In this document: piece after piece, positions 12,901-23,553 of the stretch
How positions within the stretch are numbered: the stretch's first letter is position 1
Layout of the letters: each line of letters opens with the position of its first letter
Assembly (NCBI GenBank): GCA_023078555.1
Contig: CM041196.1
Location: 124,001-188,000 of the forward strand
Reading direction: 5' to 3'
Source: Ulva prolifera
Taxonomy: Eukaryota > Chlorophyta > Ulvophyceae > Ulvales > Ulvaceae
DNA: 64,000 nt
Notes under the pieces: model-generated
What the model saw: the letters and a program-made list of their open reading frames with translations, nothing else
Database searches by the model: none
What the model was told of the DNA's origin: nothing
Made by a program: the position numbers and the translations under genes

Positions 12901-14820
12901 CACAACATGATCATCAACATCGGCGAGATGTGCACCGTGCAGTGTACGAGAGTGAGTTCGAGAAATTCCAAAAAGAGTGCAACAAGAAACACCTGCCATT
13001 GGGTCGTAATGGGAAAAGTGTGTTCAGCAGACTACCATACTACAGGTTAGCGTCCGGTCATGACTGCGTTGATGTGCTTCGTGAGCCTATTGCATGTCAC
13101 TCGCAGTACACCACCGGGCTATGCTCTGCAGGCCAGAGGCTATGCATCGCATCCCGCTAGCACACGCTTTCTGTAATGGCCTGATCAAAGGCTTCTGGGC
13201 GCTCATGGCGAGGAGTGGCAAGGTGCCGCTGCGACAAGGCAACGACATTATACTGTCAAGAGACGCGCGGAAGGCAATAAAAGCGCAAGTTGCTGAGCTT
13301 CGAGGAACCACATGCTTCACCGCAGCTCTGCCGGACATCGTCCAGTGCGCACTTGATGCAACTGCTGAATAGCTTGAGCAGCGAGGTGTACGTGTGCATG
13401 TCAGGGTGTATGCATTGAGGCCAGCACGCTGGCACCGTGTGGCATTGCCAAGCATTACCACCTCTGACCGTTATCTCCAAACATTCTGGCGCATGCAGTG
13501 GCTCCAACATGACGATGGAGGACAAACTCACCTGGGCGGACACTGTATCCGCTTATGCCCTGCATGAAGCGGGAGTGGACGAGAGGATTCTGGAGATGTT
13601 GGGACATCTCCGCACTGCAGTGGTATACTTCATGCGATATCAAGAAGGTCAACATCAACCGGAGCACATTGATGCTGCCCAAGATGCACTGTTTCAGTAC
13701 AGCGTCCTCGTCCAGGAGCACTTTGACACCAACCACCTGATGACATTTCAACTGCATACATGCATGGCACACGTAGCAGAGCAGGCTCGCCTCTGCGGGC
13801 CCACTGCATTTGCTGCGGAGTGGTGGCTCGAGAGGTGCATGCAGGTTTTCAAACGAATCACAAAGTACCGCTCTACACGCCACCCAGAATGTGTGGGAAC
13901 CAATCACTTCTTGGCTGTCCAAGCACTGGACAAGATCGCCTCTTGCTGCCCACAGTCAACTGCGCTCTTGGACAAGATCGACCCCCCTGCAGGACGCACC
14001 AGAAAAGGTGCCCGGGACGACACTGCGGGTGACGAGTGGCTCGCTGGGCCCATTCAAGATGTGAGCGATGACCATCTTGCGGTGAGGACCATACACCCTC
14101 TTCATTTGATCCACAAACGCCGTGTACCACAAACACCGTGTACATGCCCATTGTTGCATTGCAACGAGCACGTCCGTGGTTGTGCACCTGGTCCTCTTCA
14201 TGCAGGTCACACGGGTCAAGCAGGCACTGCAGGCCACAAGCCTGAAAGCCGCTGGAGACACCGAGGCATTGTGGTCCGAGGCGGGAGGCCTGCTGAATCC
14301 GGGTCTGTTGGGTGGCAATGGTGCCAACGGGCAACCACGCGTCCGGTTGTTTCGCAGTAAGATGGCTTCGTGTAAGGGAGGCCACTTCCTCGTGAGGACC
14401 ACCGAGGCCAAGACTTCAAAAGTTGACTACTTGGCGTACGTGCCATTCCTGCTAGATGGAGGCCAAGGGAATGCAGAAGGCGGAGTAGGTGCCATCAACA
14501 CAGTGATGAAGATCTCTGATATCTTCTTGTGGCAGGAGACATCAGCAGATGGAGTTGTTCGGAAAACACGCTTTCTGCTGGGGGAAATGCATGAACTGCA
14601 GCCTGTGGGAGATCCGCTGCACGGGTATGAAGTGCGGTATACGGACACATCCATTGGAGAAAGGCTCAGAAAGCCGTCGTTGCTACAGAAGAAGCCACTC
14701 GTACAAGGAGGGGCGGGCTATACTTACGGAGTGCGACTAGACCAGGTGGACTGTACTCTAGTGAGCACTCGGAACGAACAGTTTTTCGTTCCAACACTGA
14801 AGATGTCTACGTTTGGTTAG
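9916..14820 (+). CDS. CACTA transposase, tnp2 family (one frameshift)
   Basis: Nine exons can be joined: 9916-10533, 10721-11188, 11300-11503, 11619-12004, 12109-12810, 12943-13045, 13132-13344, 13499-14060, 14206-14820. All phases agree except exon 2, where a run of nine G (10993-11001) puts the frame out by one; with that one base discounted the total is exactly 1,290 codons. The N terminus has a BED/C2H2-like finger (CPDC...H...H). Later come the tnp2 cysteine block (ICPVSSC...CPHCGHGRR), GGDGVQL, HGDTP with a following CPRC, LPYYR...MH, and a DUF4218-like GP...WWLERCMQVFKR stretch. The two Asp and the Glu in these motifs are candidate DDE residues. The C-terminal 200 residues resemble the DUF4216 region. 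The protein would cut and rejoin the element's ends. Confidence 0.9.
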
Positions 14821-15657
14821 CGTATATCATGGAGGAGTGTTGAACATGATCAATGATGTGCATTGCAAGTTGTGCAATTGCATGAATTGGTAACACAGCG
14901 TACTGTCACATGGCATAGAGTGCCAACATCGCTCCACATAGACCCAATGCACGATTTGGCGTGCAAATTAGAGACAATCACACAGCAACAAGTACCCAAC
15001 CGGGACTAGTTGCAGGAGGGATTCCACAGAATTGCTATGGCATAATTGTCTTGTGGGCGAGTCTGCTGCTAGCATGAGTTACAAATCTTATTAGCAGACT
15101 TGATGCGAAATATTACACACCACTGACCCTGCTACAGAACTTGACGCATATTCGGTACTGATGGGATGCTGAACTCATCTCCATTTCCACTGCCGCTATA
15201 GATTTGCAGTGACCACGGTGCCTGCATGTCCCCACAGCATTTCATTAATGATGTATACGGCACACGTGTGCTTTGCAAACAATTGTGGAAGTGGAGAGTG
15301 GAATGTGGCATGTCTTTACCGGCGACTTACCCACAATCTAAAGCGAAGATGTCTATAGCAAATGCGGCAGTTTCCACAGCGAAGAGGGGCTCATCAGATG
15401 GAGCAACTGGTATCATAAATTTGTGAAAGTGGCCAGGTTGGACCCCTCCCGAGCCGGCAGCACGTTCGAGGGCGTGTTTGTGTTGGATTTGAGAACAATA
15501 GACTCACAGGTGGTCCCGACCCGTGAGAGGGACGACATCCGGTATTTCTGTGTGTCTTCAAAATTGTCTGGTAGGTATGCCGGTGTAAAACGGTAGTGTA
15601 TGAAGCAGAAATTTACACTTGTTCAGGGGCTGACACCAACAGTCCAGTTTTTCACAC
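14821..15657. other. CACTA interior, no supported gene
   Basis: Low-coding-potential sequence downstream of the transposase. A 66-codon frame at 15226-15426 has no recognisable motif. Confidence 0.4.
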
Positions 15658-17244
15658 CCACTGTATTCCTAGCCAAGGTTCACGGCTCGATGCATTTGCA
15701 GACATCAGCTCTGGCAGCTTGTGTCTGGACTACATAATGGTAGGCTGCAGCCCTCCCGGGAGAGCAGACATCAAAATTTTTTGGTGGCCCACAAACCGCC
15801 CATTCTTATACCTATTCGATGTGTGATGCATCTGTGCTTGAGTCCCGGGTCGTGCAGCAAGAGGGCTGCTCGTGAGAGACTGCCACAGTTGTGGATTGTG
15901 CCAGCATTTTGCCAAACACGCACACTCGTGCAACAGTGCAATCCTGACAGGACTCTCAAGCTATCATATTGACTCTTTCACCACTCGACTGACAAACATA
16001 TCCACTGCATTCTCAGCCAAGGTTCACGGCTCGATGCATTTGCAGACATCAGCTCTGGCAGCTTGTGTCTGGACTACATAATGGTAGGCTGCAGCCTTCC
16101 CGGGAGAGCAGACATCAAAATTTTTTGGTGGCCCACAAACCGCCCATTCTTATACCTATTCGATGTGTGATGCATCTGTGCTTGAGTCCCGGGTCGTGCA
16201 GCAAGAGGGCTGCTCGTGAGAGACTGCCACAGTTGTGGATTGTGCCAGCATTTTGCCAAACACGCACACTCGTGCAACAGTGCAATCCTGACAGGACTCT
16301 CAAGCTATCATATTGACTCTTTCACCACTCGACTGACAAACATATCCACTGCATTCTCAGCCAAGGTTCACGGCTCGATGCATTTGCAGACATCAGCTCT
16401 GGCAGCTTGTGTCTGGACTAAATAATGGGAGGCTGCAGCCCTCCCGGGAGAGCAGACATCAAAATTTTTTGGTGGCCCACAAACCGCCCATTCTTTTACC
16501 TATTCGATATGTGATGCATCTGTGCTTGAGTCCCGGGTCGTGCAGCAAGAGGGCTGCTCGTGAGAGACTGCTACAGTTGTGGATTGTGCCAGCATTTTGC
16601 CAAACACGCACACTCGTGCAACAGTGCAATCCTGACAGGACTCTCAAGCTATCATATTGACTCTTTCACCACTCGACTGACAAACATATCCACTGCATTC
16701 TCAGCCAAGGTTCACGGCTCGATGCATTTGCAGACATCAGCTCTGGCAGCTTGTGTCTGGACTAAATAATGGGAGGCTGCAGCCCTCCCGGGAGAGCAGA
16801 CATCAAAATTTTTTGGTGGCCCACAAACCGCCCATTCTTTTACCTATTCGATATGTGATGCATCTGTGATTGAGTCCCGGGTCGTGCAGCAAGAGGGCTG
16901 CTCGGGAGTGACTGCTACAGTTGTGGATTGTGCCAGCATTTTGCCAAACACGCACACTCGTGCAACAGTGCAATCCTGACAGGACTCTCAAGGTATCATA
17001 TTAATTCTTTCAAACCTCTACTGACAAACACAGCCACTGTATTCCTAGCCAAGGTTCACGGATCGATGCATTTGCAGACATCAGCTCTGGCAGCTTGTGT
17101 CTGGACTACATAATGGTAGGCTGCAGCCTTCCCGGGAGAGCAGACATGATTTTTTTTTTGGCGGCCCACAAACAGCCCATTTATGTACACATTCGATGTG
17201 TGATGCATCTGTGCTTGAGTCCCGGGTCGTGCAGCAAGAGGGCT
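15658..17244 (+). repeat. 344-bp tandem array, about 4.6 copies
   Basis: The marker AGCCAAGGTTCACGG recurs at 15671, 16015, 16359, 16703 and 17047, a strict 344-bp period. Inner copies are nearly identical, while the outermost units share variants (TGTATTCCTAGCC) not found inside, the pattern expected when arrays homogenise from the middle. Each unit has an 83-codon frame on the plus strand, but no domain and probably no protein. Confidence 0.95.
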
Positions 17245-17751
17245 GTCTTGGAGCAGCACGTACAGAAGCACCATGCTATCCACAGAATGTCCTTTATACA
17301 ACCGGGATTAAGCACACTTACCTGTGGATTTTCGCCCGTGCCCTGGTGGCCCCCGTTTTGAATGCCCCCCTGCAGTGTACTTCGTCTAACCGGTCAGGCC
17401 CGCACCACAACACGAATGGCAGCCGCGTGAGCCCACCGAGTTTTGCAACGACACGCACACTGGGTGTATGGCGGTGACACCAGGCGCCTGGGCACGAATA
17501 CGGTCCGTAGAGGAAGCCCACGAAGCACAGCAGCAAGAAGCTGGAGACAATAAGACAGCTGCAACACAGGGACAACAACGAGGTGCCACACGCACTCGGC
17601 AATATTAATACTGGATTGCGTCAGCTTTATAGATGAAAGACGTCGAATCTCGCGCGCACTTCTACCTTGAGCGTGGCGACCACCGCGAGTTGCACTGTGC
17701 TGCTAGACACTTTCTCGAAGTGCTCGAGGAGCGCGATGGGAAACTGAAAAT
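17245..17751. other. Spacer between two satellite arrays
   Basis: About 500 bp of unique sequence. Overlapping minus-strand frames at 17318-17602 show no motif. I see nothing supportable. Confidence 0.4.
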
Positions 17752-18163
17752 ATATCGCTGTCCGGGTATTGGAAGATAGATTGTTGTCAAGGACTGTAAT
17801 TGATAACGTAAAATCTTTAATTGATTCCGGACAGCTCCACTTTTTTTTCGGACACTGGTGTCAGCGCCAGATCGTGCCAGCCCAGCCGGTCGACGGATAA
17901 AATATCGCTGTCCGGGTATTGGAAGATAGATTATTGCCGAGGACTATAATTAAGAACGTAAATTCGTGAATTGATCCCGGACAGATCCACATTTTTTTCG
18001 GACACTGGTGTCAGCGCCAGATCGTGCCAGCCCAGCCGGTCGACGGATAACATATCGCTGTCCGGGTATTGGTAGATACAGTATTGCCGAGGACTATCAT
18101 TAAGAACGTAAATTCGTGAATTGATCCCGGACAGATCCACATTTTTTTCGGACACTGGTGTCA
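17752..18163 (+). repeat. 150-bp tandem array with internal inverted repeat, about 2.8 copies
   Basis: Units start near 17752, 17902 and 18052. Each begins with CTGTCCGGG and carries the inverted copy CCCGGACAG about 70 bp later, so each unit could form an AT-rich looped hairpin. The array ends about 60 bp upstream of the start codon of the next CACTA gene. Confidence 0.92.
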
Positions 18164-18225
18164 CAGCGCCAGCTCCGGTAGGCCCAGCACAGTCACAAGC
18201 TTGAACACAGCGTGGGGCAGTACAG

Positions 18226-20358
18226 ATGGGCAAGGCGTCGTGTAGATCAAAAAGGGTATGCCTGGCCCACTTAGGAACCACTTGCCAACGGGATAATGGG
18301 TACAAAAGAGTGCTGGGCGACGTTGACTCGCCATACTTCCCGGTCGAGTTGCCGTGGGCGGGCCCGGGGGGGTTCGGGTGGGCTGTGCCCACAAGGGCGG
18401 GGCACATGCGCCTCCAGGCCTTACGCCGGCAGCACGTTAGTAGGCACTTTGTCAATTGTAGGCATAGTATGTCAAAAACTTTTGAAGCCAGCGGCTATTT
18501 CCAGAAGCATTTTACTTTGCACAGTGGCAAAGAGCCCCCGCTCGTGCCAGTGGTGAGTGCAGCCGGTGGTGGCTCAAGTCCCGTGCCAGGTGAGGAACAA
18601 GCACCGATTGTTGTGGACGATCCACCGGCACCGTTGGTACACGGTGGCAATGGTGTGTACCGGGCGGGGTGGTCGAGCTGTAGTAGTGAGACTAGTGGCA
18701 GCTGCAGTAGTGGGGTGCTGGAAGTGAGCACCCTCGACGAGTTGGCTAGTGCGCGTGCTCATTGTGATGTTCACAACATCGGGCCATGCGTACGGTATCA
18801 TGTACGTCACATGAGCCCGCTACACGTGAGCACTGTGGGTAGAATCCAAGCATTCCACGACCAGCTAGCGGGACACAGTCTGGTGCAATTGCCTGTACGA
18901 GACTTCGTGGTGATTTTCGTGACACCTGTAGTCCAACATGATGGTATGAGTCACGGATACCACGACACGGACAGCGACGGGGCATGGGAAGTGCCAGATG
19001 ATAAGCGGACCACCTACATCCTTAGAGCAGTGGATGACCCCCAAATCCATGACATATTAGCAGTGGTGGGTGCAACTCCAGGCTCACCGATGTATCTTCG
19101 CCCCGAGGTATGATTATGTCCTTTTTGCACTTTGGTGTTTCGTGCAATCAGTGTTCTAATGAGTTTGCGCATTGATTAGCAATGTTGCAGTGCATCAATG
19201 TAGCCGTAGTCACCGGTCAAGGAGCACACGACAACGCACCGTATGCACAAAGCAATTGATCTGTCAACATACTACATTGCGTTGTCTACAGCAATAGACA
19301 ATTGTGTACACATGTGTAGATGGCAGAAAAGCTCATCAAGATCGAACGGGCATGTCCAAAAGGAGTCTCAGGAGCAGGACAAAACACGCGTGGCCCTGGT
19401 AAGATGGTGGGAGGGGGGTTGAATAACCCGATGGGTGGAGGCAAAGGCCGTCAAGCGAGCATACCCAACGTAGCACGTGCTGATGACATCGATCCGGTGA
19501 CTGTCGCGGCTCTACTGGTACGCTCGCGCTTATTGTTGACGTATATAACAAGCGCCTAGCCATATCATTGGCAAAATTATTCATTTGTACAAATCATGTT
19601 GGCAGTTACCATTTGCAGTGGTTGTGGAACACAACGTTGTGTTCCTACCAATTCGCGCTGTGCAGGCGGGAGTGTGGAACATCGGTGTCCTTAATTTTAA
19701 CAAAACACCAGGGGCGTCATGGCTCGCTTTAATACCAATTGTTTGCGGGGCGCTTGCCATCGCTACCGATGTCAGTACTGAGTGGACAGCGACCGAGCTG
19801 AATTCGCCATGTCTCGGCGCGTACCCTTCGCGGGCGATGACCATTTTGACGGACGAGAGTCAGGTGAGATCCGTGAAGCAACACCTGGACTTGTATGACC
19901 GCCCTGAAGGGGGGCTCATCATGTGGCTACAAACAGGCCCTTGCCTCGGCTACCCCAAAAGTGTGTTGGGCGGGTTTTTTTGGATGAGTGGGGTGGGGAT
20001 CCGTCTTGCTATTACGCCACAACGCTATGTGTGGTTGCAAACCGGAGTCGTCCGGCATGGCACGACAGGTGGGGCACAGTTTGTTGACTCTGATGCAGTG
20101 CGGGTAGGCATGGCATTTTATGCCAACGTGCGATCGGTGTCGGCACTCCACAAAGCGGTGCAGCAGAATCCCAATGCGCAGGCAGCGAGGAGTGTGAACG
20201 GGTTCTTGAAACCCAGTAAGACATGTGGCAAGAAGCAAAGTGGCAGTAAGCCTAGGGTAGATCGTAAGACCTCTGAGTATAACAAGAGCGGAGTTGATGA
20301 TAACTGTGCGTCTACAAAAGTACATCAAACCAGGTCAAGGACAACCACTCTCTTGTAA
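18226..20358 (+). CDS. Three-exon CACTA-borne gene of unknown function
   Basis: The exons are 18226-19107, 19320-19517 and 19606-20358. All introns are phase 0 with GT...AG ends (GAG|GTATGA, CTG|GTACGC; acceptors TGTAG and TGGCAG), giving 610 residues. Residues about 75-105 contain a degenerate C2H2-like finger (FEASGYFQKHFTLHSG, with the second Cys apparently missing). The middle is rich in Ser, Gly and Pro. The C-terminal third ends in a Lys/Arg-rich tail, possibly a nuclear signal. I do not recognise the family. Its place inside the CACTA element downstream of the transposase suggests an accessory transposition protein or captured cargo. Confidence 0.65.
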
Positions 20359-21942
20359 GATCAGCATATGCAATGACCCCAAGTACAATGCAGCATTGCG
20401 CGCGTTACTAATGTCACTAACTATGAATGCCATGGAGCCCGTATTGCAAATTGTTTATGGTCTTGTGGAATCGTCGGTCACCTTAGCCGGTATGTCACAA
20501 AATTGTGGAGGTAAGCGAGTGTGTTCCGCTACAGATCCTACCACGAGAACGCATTCTGTGTCTTTGCGCAATGGTGTTCTACACAATCGGCAAGAATTGC
20601 TTTCACTCTTCACCATTCATTGTCATACCGATGTGAACAGTGTAGCTACTGCAATTGAGGGCGCTGTACATGTTCTCCGACTCCGGTATAATTTTCTGGC
20701 ATGTTGTCACACTCATTGCATTATTACAGACGTCCAACACATATTCTTTTTACCAGTGATCTAGATACAATCACATGAATTTGCAAGCAGACACCGACTG
20801 ACTATGGGAACATAACTCTATCCTATAAGAGTGGTATTGGCACCCGGCATGCCACTGGCAGGGAAACTCTTCACCTGCACAGGCATTGCGATTTGTCGTG
20901 TGGCGAGGCCAAGGGGACACACTGATGCAGCACACTGTAGAGATGGAAATCCATATGGCAAATTCACAGCATGATCCACATGGCCCTCAGCTACAGGCTA
21001 TAGCTAGAGGTGTAATGTGGCCACTACAAAGGCGATGACTGCTGCAGGATGTAGCGGCTGCAAAATGTAGCTGCTACAGGCAATAGAGGGCGATACCTCT
21101 ACCGAGCTCCTCGAGGATCGCAGCCAACGTCAGAATAACCCACTTGATACTGAGAGGTGAATCACCACAAGCACGTGCAATGGATTTACTGCCAGCGTCT
21201 CTTTCGCTACTAGCTACGTCGGTCTGCTGTGCGCAAATTCAGAAGGACAAGCGCAGGCTTTTCACAACGCCATACATTTTCAAGCATATGGATTTTACTG
21301 AAGGTACCAAAGCTGAGCTTGCGTTATAACTGTGTTCATACTCCAGCCGTGGGACTCGACGAGCTCAACACAGAGCTCCAGCACTGAAACGGTCCAAGCT
21401 AGAGGAGTACAAAACCCCTGCGCTGCTGCGCTTCACCCGAAAATACATCGCAAAGAGCAATGGACATGTCGAGAGCTATCGTGTACATTACTCACGGCGT
21501 GTGCACGTGCTGAAGATGCGCACAACAGTCGTGGCGTGGGGCACAAAATGTGTTGGAGCTGTGCATCCGGCATGTACACGCCGAAGGAGTGTGGATGCGC
21601 GTTCAATTGCCACTCGACCGGTGGTGGCTGAGGAGGCACGGTGTGCACGACGAGGACATGCTGCCGGCAGATGATGTGCTGTTCGTCGGAGCGTCCAAGC
21701 GCGGTCGCGGCGTGCACATTCCGTGCATTGAGGTGCGCTGCAGGTGTACACCGCGAGAACACTTCGGTGACACATCCCGCATACATTTCACTAACACATT
21801 CCAGCCAGCCATGGAATGTGCCTGCAATGTGCGTGTAATGTCCCCGAATGCGGCAGCGGGGCAAACGTGTGTCCGGCATGTACACTGCCGCATGCCTACC
21901 ATTCTTGTAGTGATAGGTCAAGAGTGGCACTTGGTCACCACC
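20359..21942. other. CACTA interior right of third gene
   Basis: A frame at 20294-20764 (+) overlaps the end of the previous gene and has no recognisable domain. Around 21001-21090 there are short direct and inverted copies of TGTAGC/GCTACA. The 21433-22011 frame on the minus strand runs into the nested LTR and is not credible as a gene. Confidence 0.35.
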
Positions 21943-22231
21943 TGTCAAGACGCGTGTTAGTCTCATCGAGTGTGCACAGGGGTTAATGCGCGTGCCTGAG
22001 CTGGTAAGCATGCTGACTGTGCATGACGACGTGGAGGGGAGCGTACCTTGCCATCGCGTAAAGTCGCGCGGCAGAAATGAAAGTAAGAATTGAACCGGTG
22101 ACCTCTAGAGTACACACGACATGCTCTAACCACTGGGGCTCACCTGAAGCAACGAGTCCTTTGTTAGATGACTCCTCCCTTGATTATGTCATCTATATTC
22201 TTGGATCCCCAGATACGGATATCCCACAACA
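21943..22231 (-). repeat. TRIM 3' LTR
   Basis: 289 bp, same sequence as the partner LTR. On the minus strand the B box GGTTCAATTC lies at 22096-22087 and the A-box-like CAGTGGTTAGAGCA upstream at about 22144-22122. Confidence 0.92.
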
Positions 22232-22243
22232 CTTCCCCCCTTA
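22232..22243 (-). promoter_or_regulatory. TRIM polypurine tract
   Basis: On the minus strand AAGGGGGGAAG directly abuts the TGTTG start of the 3' LTR. This is the position and composition of a plus-strand primer. Confidence 0.85.
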
Positions 22244-22491
22244 ACGAGGATCGAGCGCAGGGAGATCCAGATCTGATAACTGTGGGATATCTTCGATACT
22301 CCTGATGGAATGTTGGAACCTTCTCTTCGCGTCCCGAGTCCACGGGGGCCCAACCCGCTGTAACCGAACTCATATAACTGGGACTCCCTTAAGCTCGAGA
22401 GCTATGTTGACTGGGATGCGATCGCTCGGGAGGAGCTCACACAGCGGAAGGTGTAAGGAAGATGGAAGCTGTAAGGCAGATTACGAAGTCT

Positions 22492-22504
22492 GCTCACCGA
22501 TACC
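22492..22504 (-). promoter_or_regulatory. TRIM primer-binding site
   Basis: On the minus strand GGTATCGGTGAGC follows the 5' LTR without a gap. Its first 11 bases also occur just after the copia 5' LTR in this window. A small hairpin (GCAGA...TCTGC) follows. Confidence 0.75.
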
Positions 22505-22793
22505 TGTCAAGACGCGTGTTAGTCTCATCGAGTGTGCACAGGGGTTAATGCGCGTGCCTGAGCTGGTAAGCATGCTGACTGTGCATGACGACGTGGAGGG
22601 GAGCGTACCTTGCCATCGCGTAAAGTCGCGCGGCAGAAATGAAAGTAAGAATTGAACCGGTGACCTCTAGAGTACACACGACATGCTCTAACCACTGGGG
22701 CTCACCTGAAGCAACGAGTCCTTTGTTAGATGACTCCTCCCTTGATTATGTCATCTATATTCTTGGATCCCCAGATACGGATATCCCACAACA
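22505..22793 (-). repeat. TRIM 5' LTR
   Basis: 289 bp; on the minus strand the B box is at 22658-22649 and the A-box-like segment at about 22706-22684. The outer boundary is fixed by the CCACC duplication. Confidence 0.92.
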
Positions 22794-22798
22794 CCACC

Positions 22799-23334
22799 CG
22801 CTCAGCGATCGTAGCATCACTCTCGGTAGTCTCAGCCACCTGCACTCGAGAGCTTACGAGCATCAGTACACGCTGAATCTGGGCAATAGCACGGCATTGA
22901 AGGATGGGAATGTCCGGATGGTGTCAACGACGCACACTATCTTGATAACTACTTCCGATGAGACCGGCAGACTCTCGGGCGTCGAATGGTGACCTGAAGA
23001 CACTGTCAAACGAGTAGCGCACTCTCGGATGTCATGCGTGCTTTCGGCCCGCTCGCAATATGCCCTTCATGTACACGACAGATTTGCAAACAGTAATGAT
23101 TGCTTCGTTCCCGTACAGGGGACCTGCGTGTTTACAAGCTGGCTTAGCAAGCTGGTCCGCTGTGTACTTCTCCTGGCGTTATCTCTCACCAAACGTCGAG
23201 GTTGCGCCATGCACTTACCAAATATGCTCCTGGGATCACACAACGTCTTGTGTTGCCAATGCATTGTGCGTCTGCGTCCATTCTGCTGGTTGTCTAAGGT
23301 ACCCCTGCAACAATCCATCAATGTGCCCCTTCTA
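22799..23334. other. CACTA interior, right side
   Basis: Unique sequence between the TRIM and the right subterminal region. No gene is supported. Confidence 0.4.
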
Positions 23335-23524
23335 GTGCAATGTGGTGGCCACTTTGATAACTGCCCCAGCTTGTACTGCACAGAAAGGCCCCTGACTGCA
23401 ACTGTGGCTCTGGGGCGAGTTTCGCCCCGGACTGCTGTACGCTGCAACAGCCCCTGATGCAGCATGGGGCATTATTGCCCTCAGCCCACCCGCCCCTGAT
23501 CCGAAAGGGGCACTTCCCCCAACT
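23335..23524. repeat. CACTA right subterminal repeat region
   Basis: Dense GCCCC/GGGGC motifs (CTGCCCC, GGCCCCTGA, TGGGGCATT, AGGGGCACTT) mirror those at the left end. Confidence 0.7.
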
Positions 23525-23550
23525 CTGGGGAGGTCAACTTTCTTGTAGTG
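23525..23550 (-). repeat. CACTA right terminal inverted repeat
   Basis: Reverse complement of the left terminus over 18 bp (GTCAACTTTCTTGTAGTG at 23533-23550), followed by the target duplication ACA. Confidence 0.92.
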
Positions 23551-23553
23551 ACA

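Larger units (their letters stand above)
21943..22793 (-). mobile_element. Intact TRIM (miniature LTR retrotransposon) with tRNA-like LTRs
   Basis: Two LTRs of 289 bp (21943-22231 and 22505-22793), identical by eye, flank a 273-bp internal region. The termini are TG...CA. The 5-bp target duplication CCACC sits at 21938-21942 and 22794-22798. Read on the minus strand, the 5' LTR is followed directly by GGTATCGGTGAGC (primer-binding site) and the 3' LTR is preceded by the polypurine tract AAGGGGGGAAG. The internal region has no coding capacity, so the element must be mobilised in trans. Each LTR has a tRNA-like segment with A-box-like and B-box sequences. It sits inside the CACTA element and is therefore younger. 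Confidence 0.93.
2518..23550 (+). mobile_element. Complete about 21-kb CACTA (En/Spm-like) transposon
   Basis: The left end reads CACTACAAGAAAGTTGAC at 2518 and the right end is its reverse complement, finishing at 23550. Both ends are flanked by the 3-bp direct repeat ACA (2515-2517 and 23551-23553), the target-duplication length of the CACTA superfamily. The terminal CACTACAAGAAA is the classic plant En/Spm terminus. Just inside both ends are many GGGGCA/TGCCCC motifs, as expected for subterminal transposase-binding repeats. The interior holds a tnp2-type transposase, a divergent minus-strand gene, a third unknown gene, three satellite arrays and a younger nested TRIM. Strand is given by the transposase. 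Confidence 0.93.

Noticed and set aside
9916-14820. KDZ (Kyakuja-Dileera-Zisupton) transposase
   Set aside because: The tnp2 cysteine block, HGDTP and DUF4218-like motifs, together with CACTA termini and a 3-bp duplication, fit CACTA and not KDZ.
15721-16991. Series of repeated 60-83 codon ORFs on both strands
   Set aside because: They simply recur with the 344-bp satellite and appear in several frames at once.
21943-22793. Two tRNA-derived SINEs in tandem
   Set aside because: The 5-bp duplication flanks the pair as a unit. A polypurine tract and primer-binding site lie exactly at the inner borders, which fits an LTR element and not two SINEs.
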